A DNA stretch of 64,000 nucleotides from Gorsachius magnificus (lineage: Eukaryota; Chordata; Aves; Pelecaniformes; Ardeidae), in NCBI GenBank assembly GCA_034008185.1, contig CM067082.1:5812984-5876983 (forward strand), read 5' to 3'. The notes beneath the pieces are model-generated. The model was given only the letters and a program-made list of their open reading frames with translations, was not told where the DNA came from and made no database searches. Below are positions 49,116-61,900 of this stretch, piece by piece. Position 1 is the first letter of the stretch. Every line of letters begins with the position of its first letter. The translations under genes were made by a program, and so were the position numbers.

Positions 49116-52100
49116 ATGCCTGAATGAAAAAAAAGACACTGATCGCACCAATGTAATCTCTCAGCAAAGTTCTTAATGATTGCTCCTTGCAAAGAAACAA
49201 AGAAATGGAAAACATTATGTTTTCTTCTTTTCATTCCTTGTGCAATATGCCAAGAAACATTGCTCTACACGTTATCAGAAGTATAAATCTAATCCTGCTT
49301 AGAAACACTTGTTTAAGAGATAAGAACCAGAGACCAAAATGCATAAAAAATTGATGCTGGGTCCGCAACCATTGCTTTACAACAAATGATAGGAGGGCTT
49401 TATTTTTCCTTATTTCTCCTCTCAGGGAATTCACAGCTTTTGCTTTATGACAGATAAAAATATTTTTAATAACCTTGCAACAAGGAATTTGTTGCGTGTC
49501 ATTCTCAAAACTAATGCAAGACAAAACAAACCTTCTCTGCTTCAGGAGTATGAGTGATGGAAGAGTGTATCTGAAACACCCCCAGTGCTGCCTGGTACAA
49601 TTCCATTCCTTGGTGGTTCACTGTTTGCATACAAGTGTAAAAAACCAGCAACATTTAATGCATTCATAGCCTGTCCCTTTTTTACACTCCTTTTCCTGTT
49701 GTTATTATGAAGCATTGTCAGACAACTGGATCTCTCTACTTTATGGTTCATTAGCACCCTTGCCGAAACACAAGATTACCAAGCGCTGAGGCAGACTCAC
49801 TATTTGCACAAACACACATACACATGCGTACACACACAGACTATTTAGACTGAATTATTATTCATAAATTAGTCTTAATCAGACTGTTCATCAGTCTGAG
49901 AGATTATGCTCCCCTGTTATGAGTAGCATTAAATTTCTTCTTAAAATTCATTACCATAGCTTGTTTTTTGTGTGTGTTTTTCCCCACAGTTTCAAAATAA
50001 CATCCTCTTATTGCTGAAACATTTGAGAAGATTTTGACATTGCCCAGCTTGGCGTTAACTCCATAATCCTGCCTGCTCCTCCAGGCAGGCTTCCTCACCT
50101 TGCATAAGAGGGGAACTATTATGGGACAAGATCTTATCATGAAAAACCAGCTGACAGGGAAATGAAGCGATCAGGATGTGGCCTGGCTTGCATCCCCAAA
50201 GGTTTCATACATGTGATTCACCATCCACATCTTCTACATCCTAGGCAGACCCTTGTGCTTCCGGTGGTCTCTTTGAAAGGCAGCTCCTGTCTTAAATGAA
50301 GTTTAAATTAATGTTGTGCTAAGACATTTAGAGCCTGAAGAGGAGGGGAGTTAATCTGTCCTCAGCATTTTCTATTTCCTAGCATGGGCGCTCTCGGCTT
50401 TCATGCGGGACTTTTATAGATCCTTTTCAGAAAAGTCTAAATCTCCTTCCACTCTGCAGGGGCCCTGAGCATTTATTGCAAGTGCAAGGTTTCTATTATA
50501 AAACCACACACCAAAATAGGATTTGCCATCTTGATCTTCACAGTGGCTGACGGAACCTTTGGGAGGTCTTGGCCAGACAGAGAGGGTCAGTGCATGGGGG
50601 CGGGGGGGGGAGCCATTTCTTTTTCCTATGGGCTGTCTTGTACAATTTAATGCCTGCTCTTCACTTCACTTCACCTGCAGCTGTTTGTCTGCAAGCAGAC
50701 CAGGCTCCTGTGTCTGGGAATGGGTTTTTGGATCTGGCATCTTCAGAGGCAGTTGGATCTTTCCCACCTTTTTCACTAGAAAGTATCTGCTTGTGATGCC
50801 TTCAGCTGGGCAGTCAGTTTGCCCTCTTTTCCATGTTTCCTAACAGACTGCACAGTCAAATGCTTTTTTATTTTGCGTGTGACATGGTAAGGCAAGATGC
50901 AAGAAAGCTCAGAAAAAAAATAATACTCACAAGCAGCCAAGACGAAGAAAAGGCAAAACAAATCCTCCCACCGAGGTAGAGATCTCAGAGCTCATTTATT
51001 TCAACTTCCAACTTACGCTGAGATTTTCCAATTTGCTGACGTTAAAAAGTACATCAAATCTTGGCTGAGGTACAAGATTTCAAACTCCTTTTTTTTTTTT
51101 TTTTTATTTTTAAAGCAGAATTTACATCTATGGCTGCACGGGAGACAGATAAAAGAGTGGGCAGATGAAGCCTGCCCTTTCTAGGACAGGGAATTTGTGA
51201 GTACTGTGATAAATTTCAGAGAAGGAGAGTTGTTTCCTCTGAGTTTCAGTTGTGCTGTGGTATTGAAAACCATCAAAGCTAATTTCCTTGTTGTCAGAAC
51301 TGTGAAGGAGGAAAGAGACATTACTAGGTAATTTAATTCTTTGCTACCTTTTCTTCCCTTGGGATTTCAGCGTCTGTGATCCTTCTTGATGATGTCCAGC
51401 TTGTCTAACTATGATATTAAAGTGTCCTGCCAATCTATTACCTCTCTTCAAACAGGACTTCCAGGTACAAGGAGGACCAAAAATCTACTGTTAAAGTGTG
51501 TTAAACTTGCTGTTTCTCCACTTGAGAACTACTTTAGCAACTTGCCATGCATCCAACTCAGCTGGACCCCAGCAGTACAGCAGGAACCAAACAGTGGGTA
51601 AACTAAATTAAGGGTCTGACTCACAGTTGCTCTGGGAAGCCAGCCGAGCCGTTATGACTGCTCCTTGCTGCTTAGTTCAAGCAGTCCTTGTCCACATGCA
51701 GAAGAGAAGGACTCGCTGTGCAATGGTTGCCCACCTTGCCTCATTGCCATACCCACATGATGGGCTTCAGGGGGTTAGTGAAGGGCAGCCAACTGATTTC
51801 CTATCTAAGAAATAAATTGGTACTTATTCTCATTTGCTCTAGGCTCATATGGATTTTGCCGACCTTAACCTGCTGAAGATCGTAAGAGCTTTGTGACTCT
51901 GACCTACCTACCCAACAAGAAACCTCCAGAGTTTATCTACCTGAGACCACAGTTTGAAGATGTGAGACTAAACCTGCCCCACAGACATGTCTTCAAATAT
52001 CCCAAGTTATGAATCTCTTGCAAGACCCATGAAATGTAAATTTCCTCTATACAATTTCCCTTCAATTTGTTCAGTTGATATCATATCCTTATAATTGATT

Positions 52101-52174
52101 TTTAAGCTAAACCAGATTTATAATGTTGTTTAAACTTGAAATGCCTGAGTACTAGTTTAAGACTTTTCTTCTCC
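49116..52174. other. Unique intergenic sequence with simple repeats
   Basis: Contains an (AC)-rich tract at 49806-49838 and T17 at 51089-51105. No exon or transposon recognised. Confidence 0.5.
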
Positions 52175-52904
52175 TGTGTTTCAGGTGCCCATGCCCTGGT
52201 GTCGGCATGGGTGCTGCAGGGCGGCCCCTGAGGGGAGAGGCCGGGGCTGCCCCTTGCCGGACACAGCCGGTCCCAGCCGGCTCCAAGGGCCCCACCGCAG
52301 GGCACAGCTGAGCCCCTCAGCCAAGCTGGGGGCGCCGGGGGCAAAAGCGGTTTCCGAAAGGGCCAGAGGCGGCCCAGGCCGAGGAGGAGGAAGGCAAGGA
52401 GGGAGCAGCAGCAGAGGCAGCCCCAGGCCGCAGGAGGAGGAGGAGGAGGAGGGCAGGAGGTGCTGCAGGCCCGCAGCAGGGGATCCCCTGCAGCCCTGGA
52501 GAGACCCCGCTGGAGCAGAGCCCCAGCCTGCAGCCCAGGGAGGGCCCCAGGCGGGGGGGGGGGGCCCCCGGGGCTGGCAGGGACTGACCGCGACCCCCAG
52601 CCCACCCCTGCGCCCCTCGGGGGAGAGGAGGCGGAGGTGAAGGTGGGATGGGGAAAGAGTATGGGGAGAAGGTGTTGGTTTAGTTTGTTTCTCACTATCC
52701 AAATGTATTTTAAATGGAAAGAAATTAAATTAATTTCCCTGGTTTGAGACTTTTTTTCCCATGAAAGTAACTGGTAAGTGATGTCCCTGTCCTTGTCTCA
52801 AGTTATAAGGTTTCTCATCCTATTTTTTCCCCCTGTCCTGTGGAAGGAGAATGAGTGAGCAGCTGGGTGGAATTTTGGCCTTTAACCAGGGTTAACCTGC
52901 CACA
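52175..52904 (+). mobile_element. GC-rich avian ERV LTR (probable solo or truncated copy)
   Basis: The first 460 bp are strongly GC-rich, with GCCGGCTCCAAG...GCTGAGCCCCTCAGCC and CCCTGGAGAGACCCCGCTGGAGCAG-type words. An AT-rich end follows (GTGTTGGTTTAGTTTGTTTCTC..., AATTAAATTAATTTCCC) and a TTAACCAGGGTTAACCTGCCACA terminus. This order matches a common bird LTR family that I recall. The 3' end at 52904 is well placed, but the 5' end is uncertain and I see no matching target-site duplication (TCATG follows the 3' end). The open frames of 154-197 codons on both strands come from GC richness, not from genes. Confidence 0.7.
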
Positions 52905-55900
52905 TCATGACAAATTGATCACGTAATTAAAAGCATCTATTCATTTTCTTTGCTTCTTCGACAATATCTTTCCTTATGATTGCATGTGCACAACTCCAGT
53001 GAAATTGCTCAGTGTCGACTCTTCTGTTGGCAGCAAAACCCACCGTCTCCTCAGTGTCCTAAGGCATAATGACTGAAGATCTTTGTTGTATTAATGTAAA
53101 GGCACTAGGAAATGTGAGTTGGCTGGTAAAGCAGCCTGTGTAGAGAGACATTTAGACTTCATGAGAAATGTTTGACATGACAAATGCTTTTGAAAACATG
53201 AGTGACTGACACACTGCTGAGGACTTATTTGGAGCACTGATGAAGACCATGACTTGATTCCTCAAAGAGCGGCTGAGGTAACTGTCTCTGGGAAAAAAAT
53301 GTATGTTGTCTTTAAAATGCCTTTTTTGTGGCAATAGTCCCAATAGGAAAGAGTATTTAGCATTATTGTGACCCTCTAAGTACTGGACTAGGTTAACTGC
53401 TGCAGTTATATCTTTGTTTTCTGCTAATGCAGTTTCTTTGCCTAACTGCTCACACTTTCATGATCAAAGGACCACATCCTTATAATGGCCATTTATCTGA
53501 CTAGGTCTTCCCTCCAAGCCAAAAAGGGATCTGTGATGGCCAAAGCTTCTCCTAAAAAAACCTAGAAAACATTCTGTCAGAATATATGGTTTTCTTTGCT
53601 CAGATCTCCACCCCAGTTGTCTACACGAATTAGACAAGGTGATTTGAGAGAGTGAGTTGTTACTCCTTCTCTTCAGCAGCAGAAGTAAAGGGCAAGTGGG
53701 AATCTAAGGGCCATAGGGGTCTCAGTCATGCAGTTGGCTCCTTGCTAGCTATTGAGGAGATAACATCCTGGGAAATGTGATAAGCTAAGCTTGAAATTGT
53801 GCCCTACTACACTCCTGTTTTGGACTTGACAGGAAGGGGGGCACCATCTAGTTGACTGGTTAAAGGAATCTAGGACTGCTTCAGAGTCCCTAAGGCATCC
53901 TTTCTGAAACTGCCTTTCCTGTAGATCTTGTGGCATAGCTGTCCAGCCACCTTGGATGCCAAGGACATGTCAAAAGTCACTACACACTTAATCGCGCTCA
54001 AAGAATCAAAATGACAAAGAAGCATATGTCTTCCATTCAGGCTTTCCCCAGAACTCATGTTTCCACCTCCAGATTTGAGTATAAAAGAGAAATAACAGTT
54101 TAAGCTTTTCCCAGTGTTCAGGTTAACATAGGGGTTTAGTATTACTAAATACACAGGTTCATAGAAATCTCAATACTGATCGGTGGAAATATCTCCATGA
54201 CATTGACTGGAGCCTGATTTGAGAGGAGCCTGACTGGGGCTGCATGCTCCATGGAAAGGGAATTGTATCTTGAGCATAGCAGAGCCAATAAATAACAATG
54301 ATTAAGTGCTGAGCAATACGCTATAGTCCCCTAAAGGAATGATTGGACAATCTATTTAAAACCAAGATAAATGGAAAATTGAAGCAAACACTGTGGGAAG
54401 GCTCACGCATTGTCAGTGGAGTGACTCTGTCATGCTGGCTGTCTGGAAGCCTGCTGGTCTCATAGTGGTGGTTCTTTCCTTGGTTGTTTTCTGGATCAGC
54501 ATGGCCGAGAGCAGCCTGAGACATGCAAACACTAAAGAAGAAATGAAGAAATGAAAGCCACAGTGTTATTTTCACTGGGGGCCAGTAGCAGGAATAAAAC
54601 ATTAGTGAAGCAAAGAACAAGGTAGAAGAACATGAAGTCCAGGAAATTCCCCTAACGGTGAGAGAAAGGTATAGATAAAAGGGGAACAGTATGCATGAAA
54701 ATACAATAGGAATGAATATGAAAGACAGGTTAGGACAGGGAGAAAACCACTAAGGGGCAGTATTAGTGGACATGGAGCTAAGCTTTACGTCAGGAAACCT
54801 AAGTTCAGTCATGATTTACCCTCAGGTGATTTACTTGCTTTCTCTGGACTTCTAGTTCCCTTTCTGTCCTTTATCTACCAGCCTTTAGATGTAAGGTTCA
54901 CTACAGCAAGGCTCCTCTTCTGTAGCTGCGTGAGGACTGGCACAGTGGACTTCTGATCAGTGACATAGATAGCAAGGAGAGAGTACAGCTAAAGAGAAGC
55001 CTACCTCTTGGAGGGATCCAGGATCCAAAGCAAGCAGGGGGTGGGTGGGAGTAAACAAGAACAGCTGGTTAGAGAAAGTCCCTGCCTTGTTCAGTGCACC
55101 AAGATCCCTGATGAACTCATGGATCAGGAGACATCTGGGGACTCCAGATGCAACCATGACCCTTGACAGTAAGGCGTTCACTTCTCCATAGTGGCTTCAG
55201 AAGCTCAGGAGTGAGACAGCTTGCTTTTTACTTTCCTGTTTTTCTTCCATGGTTAGTATCCAAGTAGCTGTCATAAAGACATCACAAAGTCACTGGATAA
55301 GGAGCAGCACCTCTGGCAGAAGATGTGGTGGGACTCACCTATGGAGAAGTCTAAAGATGACTAAATGTGATGACAGACTTCCATCCTGTCTCTACTTGTG
55401 CCCCTTCCCGAGTCCTTCATGCTGAAGCTTGCTGTCCACCTGTATTCTAGACATGCTCTGGCTGCTTGGATTGTATGGTTTTAGAAACCTCCTGATGCGA
55501 AATAATAATAAACAAATGAAAGAGGTTATTGAAAACATTAGAGGCCATAATTTTAATAAACGTTGGCTCTTGTCACTATTTTCTCTAGTATTTATAGTTT
55601 TATATACTGCCAACAGATCCAAGTGTTTTGTCTTTTTGACAAACATTTCATGCAATCATAAATTAACTCATTTTTCAGCAAAATCTGACATCAGCAGTTA
55701 AGCTGTCAGTACATAGAAGTACTAGGATTGGCAAATTCTTATCTCATAATGAAAACAAAGAGCTTTAAATGTGTCCCAGACAGTGAGCTAAGTGCACCCG
55801 GGCTGAGTCTGCTATCACAGGCCACATTGGTCACAGATTTGACAGGCAGTGATTCTGCAGTTCATGCATCAGCCAAAATGGCTCTCACAAATGTTGGCCA

Positions 55901-58900
55901 TATTAATAATCCTGCGCAGGTATGCAGGAGCAACTCCTGGGCTTTAGATAAATCTAGGGAACATAAAGCCTCTTCATTGTTTCTTGCTGGCTTGTGTTGA
56001 GCTCCATGTGTTGCTAGTTTAGATCCTAAGAGAAGATCTGCAGCAGGTGGGTGGCTTTTTTAGATACAGTGCTAATAAAACCAGACTACAGACTGATGGA
56101 AGATTAATTTATCGACTTGATGCTGTGATTTACCCCATTTATGCTTGAGTAGGACACTTTGGGCAGATAGATCTGCTGCCACCTCTTTTGAGGGAACTGC
56201 AGAGGAGGAGGCAGACCTGTCCTGAGCTATGTAGAAGCTCAGGAAGAGCTTTGTTTATAGCTATAATCCATATGAATCTTTCATTCTGAGCAACGGCTCA
56301 TGCTGAAAAAAAAACGCAGCAGTTTAGTCTCATTACCTGTTTTATTTCTCAGTATTCTTGAAGAGAGAGCTCCTCCACAGACTTCCTCAGGTGGACATCC
56401 TGCCTACAAAAACCTGTCTGGGGTAGAAGACAAGAGCAAGGAACTGTACCCATGCTACTACCAGCACAGTTGCAGTTGACATGGAGGTAAAGAGGCTTCT
56501 AAAAGAGTACTTGGCAAGCTTGATAGATCTAGGTGCCTACAGATCCACATAATCCTTCCAGAAGTCTTGATATTAACAGGCATCACTCAAGCTCAGACTT
56601 GAAGGTCTGAGATTAAAGGTGAGCAGGGATTTAATCCCAGTTCCAGGCATGCATCTCTTACAGGAAATGGCTGATGTTAACACCAGGGAGTAATGTACAG
56701 AGAGGGCCCAGCTCACATTGCCTGGACAACAAACTGGTCACATGTGCCAGATCCAGGATCTATGAGCATGTTGATGGGTTTCTTGGGAGCCTGATTTTCC
56801 TACCCTGGGTGTGGTACTGCACCAGCACACCTACACATCTTCACCTGGAAATTGATTCATGACAGGAAAAACTGTGAGCAGGACGGAGCAAATTCAGTTT
56901 ACTGGTGCATGACTGACTGTTTCATTTGGATTGGCAAACTGTCTAGGTCAGGTTTTAGGAGACAGTGTGAAGGGATGGTGACAAGGCTCTGCTTGTAATT
57001 CACTTAGTGCCCACTGCATAAATGTAAGTGCTTAGCACCATCTTAGACTTTTTGGCACATCCCACTTGGTCTCTGTTGGGTCAGGAATCTTCCACAGGAC
57101 TCATGTCATATCTTTTGATGTCTAGGACATGGTAGGGCATTTCATGCTGTTTGCAGAACTAAATGAAACCTTAAGGTCCATGGAAATATTACCAAAAAAC
57201 TCCACTGTACTTTGGAGCTGACTTTCAAGTGACTGGGGGTTTTGTGACCCAGGAAAATTCTCCACTGAGGAAAAGGTGTCTATAACACTCTCTTGACTGA
57301 AGATTTCTGCTTGCATGGGGAAGAAGATAGCACTGGCTTCCTGCTCTGGGAGCCAGTATGGAGTAGCTCTCATGTGCATCTCAGGAACCAACCAACAGCC
57401 TTTGCGGATATCTTTTGCGGTTTCCAGCCTGTCTGTTTAGGGGCTGGTTATGGCAGTGGTGGATGTGTAATTAAAAATAGCTACAATTCACTTTACACAG
57501 AGTTGACTATTACGTTAAAAAAAAAAAGTTCTTATGCTTTAATAAGTGGCCGTCTTCAGATTCGCTAGTGACAATAAAAGCAGTACCGTGCTGATGCCTT
57601 GCATTTTTTGTTCTGTGTTCCTGCTTCAGCTAATGTCTACTCTCATTCATCATATCTTTTCAACATTTTGGCTTTCCTCCCAGGCAGGATATGTTTGATT
57701 TTTTTTTTTTCTAAAAGGAATAGAATATAATAGGAACCATTTCTGTTTAGTTGCAGTGAAATATACAGGGAGATAAATAATCAATAAAGCGTGAGACCAC
57801 AGGTCTTACTGTTTAAAAGTTTAAACACCGCTTATTTCTCCATTCTTCCAAAGTGAAAAAATTGTGATTTGTTAATCATTTGAAAATGGTTATAGACATA
57901 AGTTTGGATAAGGCCTTTGTTTGTTTATCAGTGTCTCTAGTGTGTTGTGTTCCTCTTGTCTTCACTTGTTCAATACAAAGCCTTTCAAGATCTTTTCTCT
58001 CAACTGTTTTGTTGAGGAGTGCATGGAGCACTTAATGCAGTATAATGCTCAAAGTGTCACTGACATCTCACACAGCTGTAAAGGAAGAACTTTGATTTTT
58101 TTGCCTCAGGAAACAAAGGAAAGCAAGATGGAAAGCAGGGTGTAAGGATAGATACTAATTGCCTCTAGCAGAGCTAGGATAAGAGCAGATTTGGCAGGTC
58201 TTCACAGCTTTGGCTCCAGTCATTCTGTATCTTTTTTGACTTCAAACCCTGCTGAGAAGTCTTCTTACCACCTGACTTGCACTCTGGGCTTCTGCCGTTG
58301 ACCACCCAAAAGGAAGGCAAGAGAGGAGCATGAGAAAGATGTTCCTGAGAACAAGGTTTTGGCACTGAAGGAATATAAGAAAGGTTAGGAAGGCTCACGT
58401 AACCTTGTGCCCTGTCTGTTCCTTCATAATTTCTGTTTTGTGGTAAAGTGAGCTACAGCTCATTTTAACAATGCTGTGGATTCAGACCTCCCACTGAAGA
58501 CTCCAGGCATTGCCCTGGTATTAACCCAGTATCTTAACACAAAGGGTCAAAACAAGTGTAAATATCCTAGCAGGAAACAAGGACAAATCCTGGTATATTC
58601 ATGACCATTTCCCCTCCACAATCTAGAAAGAGTGGGAGTATTTAGAAACAGAAATGGCTTTCACTTTTACAAACTGGTTTGTTTTTACCACAGCTTGGTG
58701 GTGGGTAGAGTTACAGGTTATTTCATAGTGGAGAAAAGTAGAAATGAAAGAGGCTAAGAGACTTGTCATGGTATCACACATAGGGAAAAAGTAAGGCCAT
58801 TCTCCAACCTGTTGGGCCTTTAGCATTAGGGAACCCATAGAAATTCAGAGATCATCTCTCAGAATGAGTCTGAAAACACCAAAGCAGCTGGAAGTGACCA

Positions 58901-61900
58901 CTGGACCAGGTCAGATCCAGATGTGATGCAAATTCAGCAAGTCAGATGAGCATCTTGAGTTGCACTTCAGACAGGAATACGGATGCTTTCTAAGGCAGTG
59001 ATTTCCCCTTCCCACCCAGAAAATTTAAGCCTGGTTGCTTAATTAGTTTCCTACATTTTGATGTATCTGAGCAAATTGCTAGTCACATCATTCCCTTGTG
59101 CTCCATTAACTGTAAACATGGGGAGGCCTTAACTGCATTATCCCAGTGTCCTGTTTGTCTTGATAATCCTTGGAAATCCAGCTATAATAATCCCAGTCAT
59201 CTCAAGCAATTATTCTTGAGTATGTGTTTAAATGCTTCCCTGAAATGGGATTGTTTCCTCCTTGGGGCTCAAGTGGCTTATCTAAATGCAGACTGTACTG
59301 CAAGTTCACCACATCAACAAGTGGCTAAAGCTTGGACTAGTCTAGATTGTTGTTGTCTTTACATACAATGGAGTGCAGCAATAATTAGAAATCAATTGCA
59401 TAAGCAGATTTGAAAAAGCCATTGAAAGTGTTTGGCTGATTAAGGAACTGGTCACACCAAAGTGAACATACAAACACTGGACTGGACTACTTGGTTCAAC
59501 AAGTTCAATTCCTTACAGTTATAAACAAGTGTATAATAAAGGTGTACTATAGAAAGGTCTATAAAACATTTATTCCGCCTACATTCACAGGCCAATAAAC
59601 CATTTATAAGAGCCTGCACCAAGACTTATAATCAAAAAATCAAATGCCACCGCTACAGTATGGCGTGCAAAGAAGATCAAGGGCTTTGCCATAACATCCT
59701 CCAGTCCTCATAGGAGGCAGGCAGGGAAAAATGCTACAGACAAGGCCAAAATCCAGCTCCAGCACTCCACACCACTCTGATCTGAGGGGCATGTGACCTC
59801 CTCCAAGGGTGTGAGCGTGTCAGTGAGACTCACCAGCAAAGAGACAACTTATCACCTATGCCTGTCTGTAGCAATCTGCAGTGATTCAGAGAGAAGTAAA
59901 ATCTTCCTCTAAAGCATCCCAGGAGGCAAATTATACCTAAGAAAGAAATAGCTCCTCCGTCATGCCTCTAGGTAGCTAGCAGAAACCCTGAAGAATGACA
60001 ATGATATTATATTCAATGATTTAGGCTTCCTTGTCAAACCAATGGCATCACCTGAAACCATCAGCTGCTTCAAAGGAAGCTGAAAGGAATGAAGCTGGCA
60101 TCCAGAAAGAAATGAAAGGATAAGAGGGGTAGGGAGTAGGGAAAGCTACATTTGACACATAAGTTCAGATCATTTCCAGTCCTCCTATAATATAAGTATA
60201 CTGTGGACAGATGCTCCATGAAATAGGGAGGAAATAAAGGAAAGAAAAAGCCAACATACTCGCTGGTTTAGGAGGAGATAAAACTACTCCATGGTCCTGC
60301 AGAGGTAAGAGTATGGTGTGGGCATCTGAGATGTTCACATGTAAGTATGTGCGTTCGCTCAGATGTGATTGCAAATATGCACGAAAGACATTCAGTCAGG
60401 GCAGGGACAGACTCAGAAAGTTCCCATCAGTGACGTATCTTGCAGAGGCTTATAATGAAGTTAATGAGAATAACACTTTAATCATAGATAGCTGCTATTG
60501 TGGAGAGTGTAATAGCCACGTTGTTTAGACTGGATTTTTGCTCTGACAAACACAAATTTAGATCATAATGGTCAGATGCTTGGTTCCCAATTCTCAGCTG
60601 ACTCAATTAAAAGTAGAGAGAGTAGGAGAGCTCTTGCTGAGAGATGAATGGACCCAAACTCTTTTGAAAGGCAAATCTTTCTTGTTCACATCTCTACATA
60701 TTGATTTAGGAGCTTAACATTGGCTACTGAATTTAAATTAGGAGCCAAAAGATACTGCTCTGCTTTATGAACACAGTTAATGAATTAAGCTTCCCAGTAT
60801 GCCCTCAAGGTAAGTAACAATCATTATTTGAATTTTAGAAAAGTGGAAAGCCAAGGCCAAGTTATCTCTGAAGTATCCATCAATGTGCCTAGTTCAGGAT
60901 ACCTACCTTTGGGTTTTCCAGACGCTTGTTCAGTGTTCTGCTGACAGCAGGTGCAAAAATTAAGCCAAAGGACAAGATCTGGAAAAACACGATAAGCACT
61001 TCCAATTTAGGTGTCAGAGGATGAAAAAACTGCATATCTGTGCCCCCTGCCCTACCACCCTGCATGGTGAGAAAAAGAAAGCATGTGGCATCTAGGAACC
61101 CTGCAAACTCAGTGGGGAGAGTTTACCACCCCAATGGGGCAGACCGTCACACACAGCCTGGCATCAGACAGCCAAGCAGTGTTTGAGCAGAGGAGTGTGT
61201 TCAAGAGCACTCTGTAGAGTGCATAAGTCTGAATCAAGCACATAGCTTGGATGCCTCCATCCCCTTGGGGTCCCTGGCTGACAGAAAGGTTGCAGTGCAA
61301 GGTTTTTCTCTCTTTGAAGGCGATACTATGATGAATGCATATGTAATAAACTAGTGGTCAGAACCTTATCCAGAGCACTATCCATGTTTCCTCTAGGCCT
61401 TCTCCATCTTCAAATATCACGTCATTGAAAAGAAAATTTTAATCATATTGTTTACTGAAGCTAGTTTACTCTTCAGTCAAAGATACAAGAAACGTTGGAA
61501 TAGAAGTTGAACAAAGTGGTCCTAGTCCTACCTCCATTTACATACTTTTAATCAAAGATTACCTAACGTGACATGCATGGAGAAAGGGCTGGAGAGAACC
61601 TTCCTTTCAACGCAGCTGAGTCTTCCATCAGCACAGCCAGGAGGCCAGCCAGTGTAGAAGAACTGATATACCCCCAGGTCTGAAGTTGGCACTGGTTCTA
61701 CTCACGTGTTTAGGAATTAAACCTGAAGCTGCAACAGTTATCTGCTGCACCAGAAATCTGTGCCAAAAAGAAATGCAATGAAGATGTTGAGCTGGTAGAA
61801 GAGGGTCACCTTGCAAGTGTAAACTTATTTTCTGATAATTGTAAATATGTACTCTGAATGCTATGCATGGTATCCAGATTTCTAGGAGCATGGCAGCAAG

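Noticed and set aside
52102..52747. Open frames of 95-197 codons on both strands
   Set aside because: They overlap on opposite strands, are rich in Pro/Gly/Arg/Ala as expected from GC-rich DNA, and coincide with an LTR-like element.
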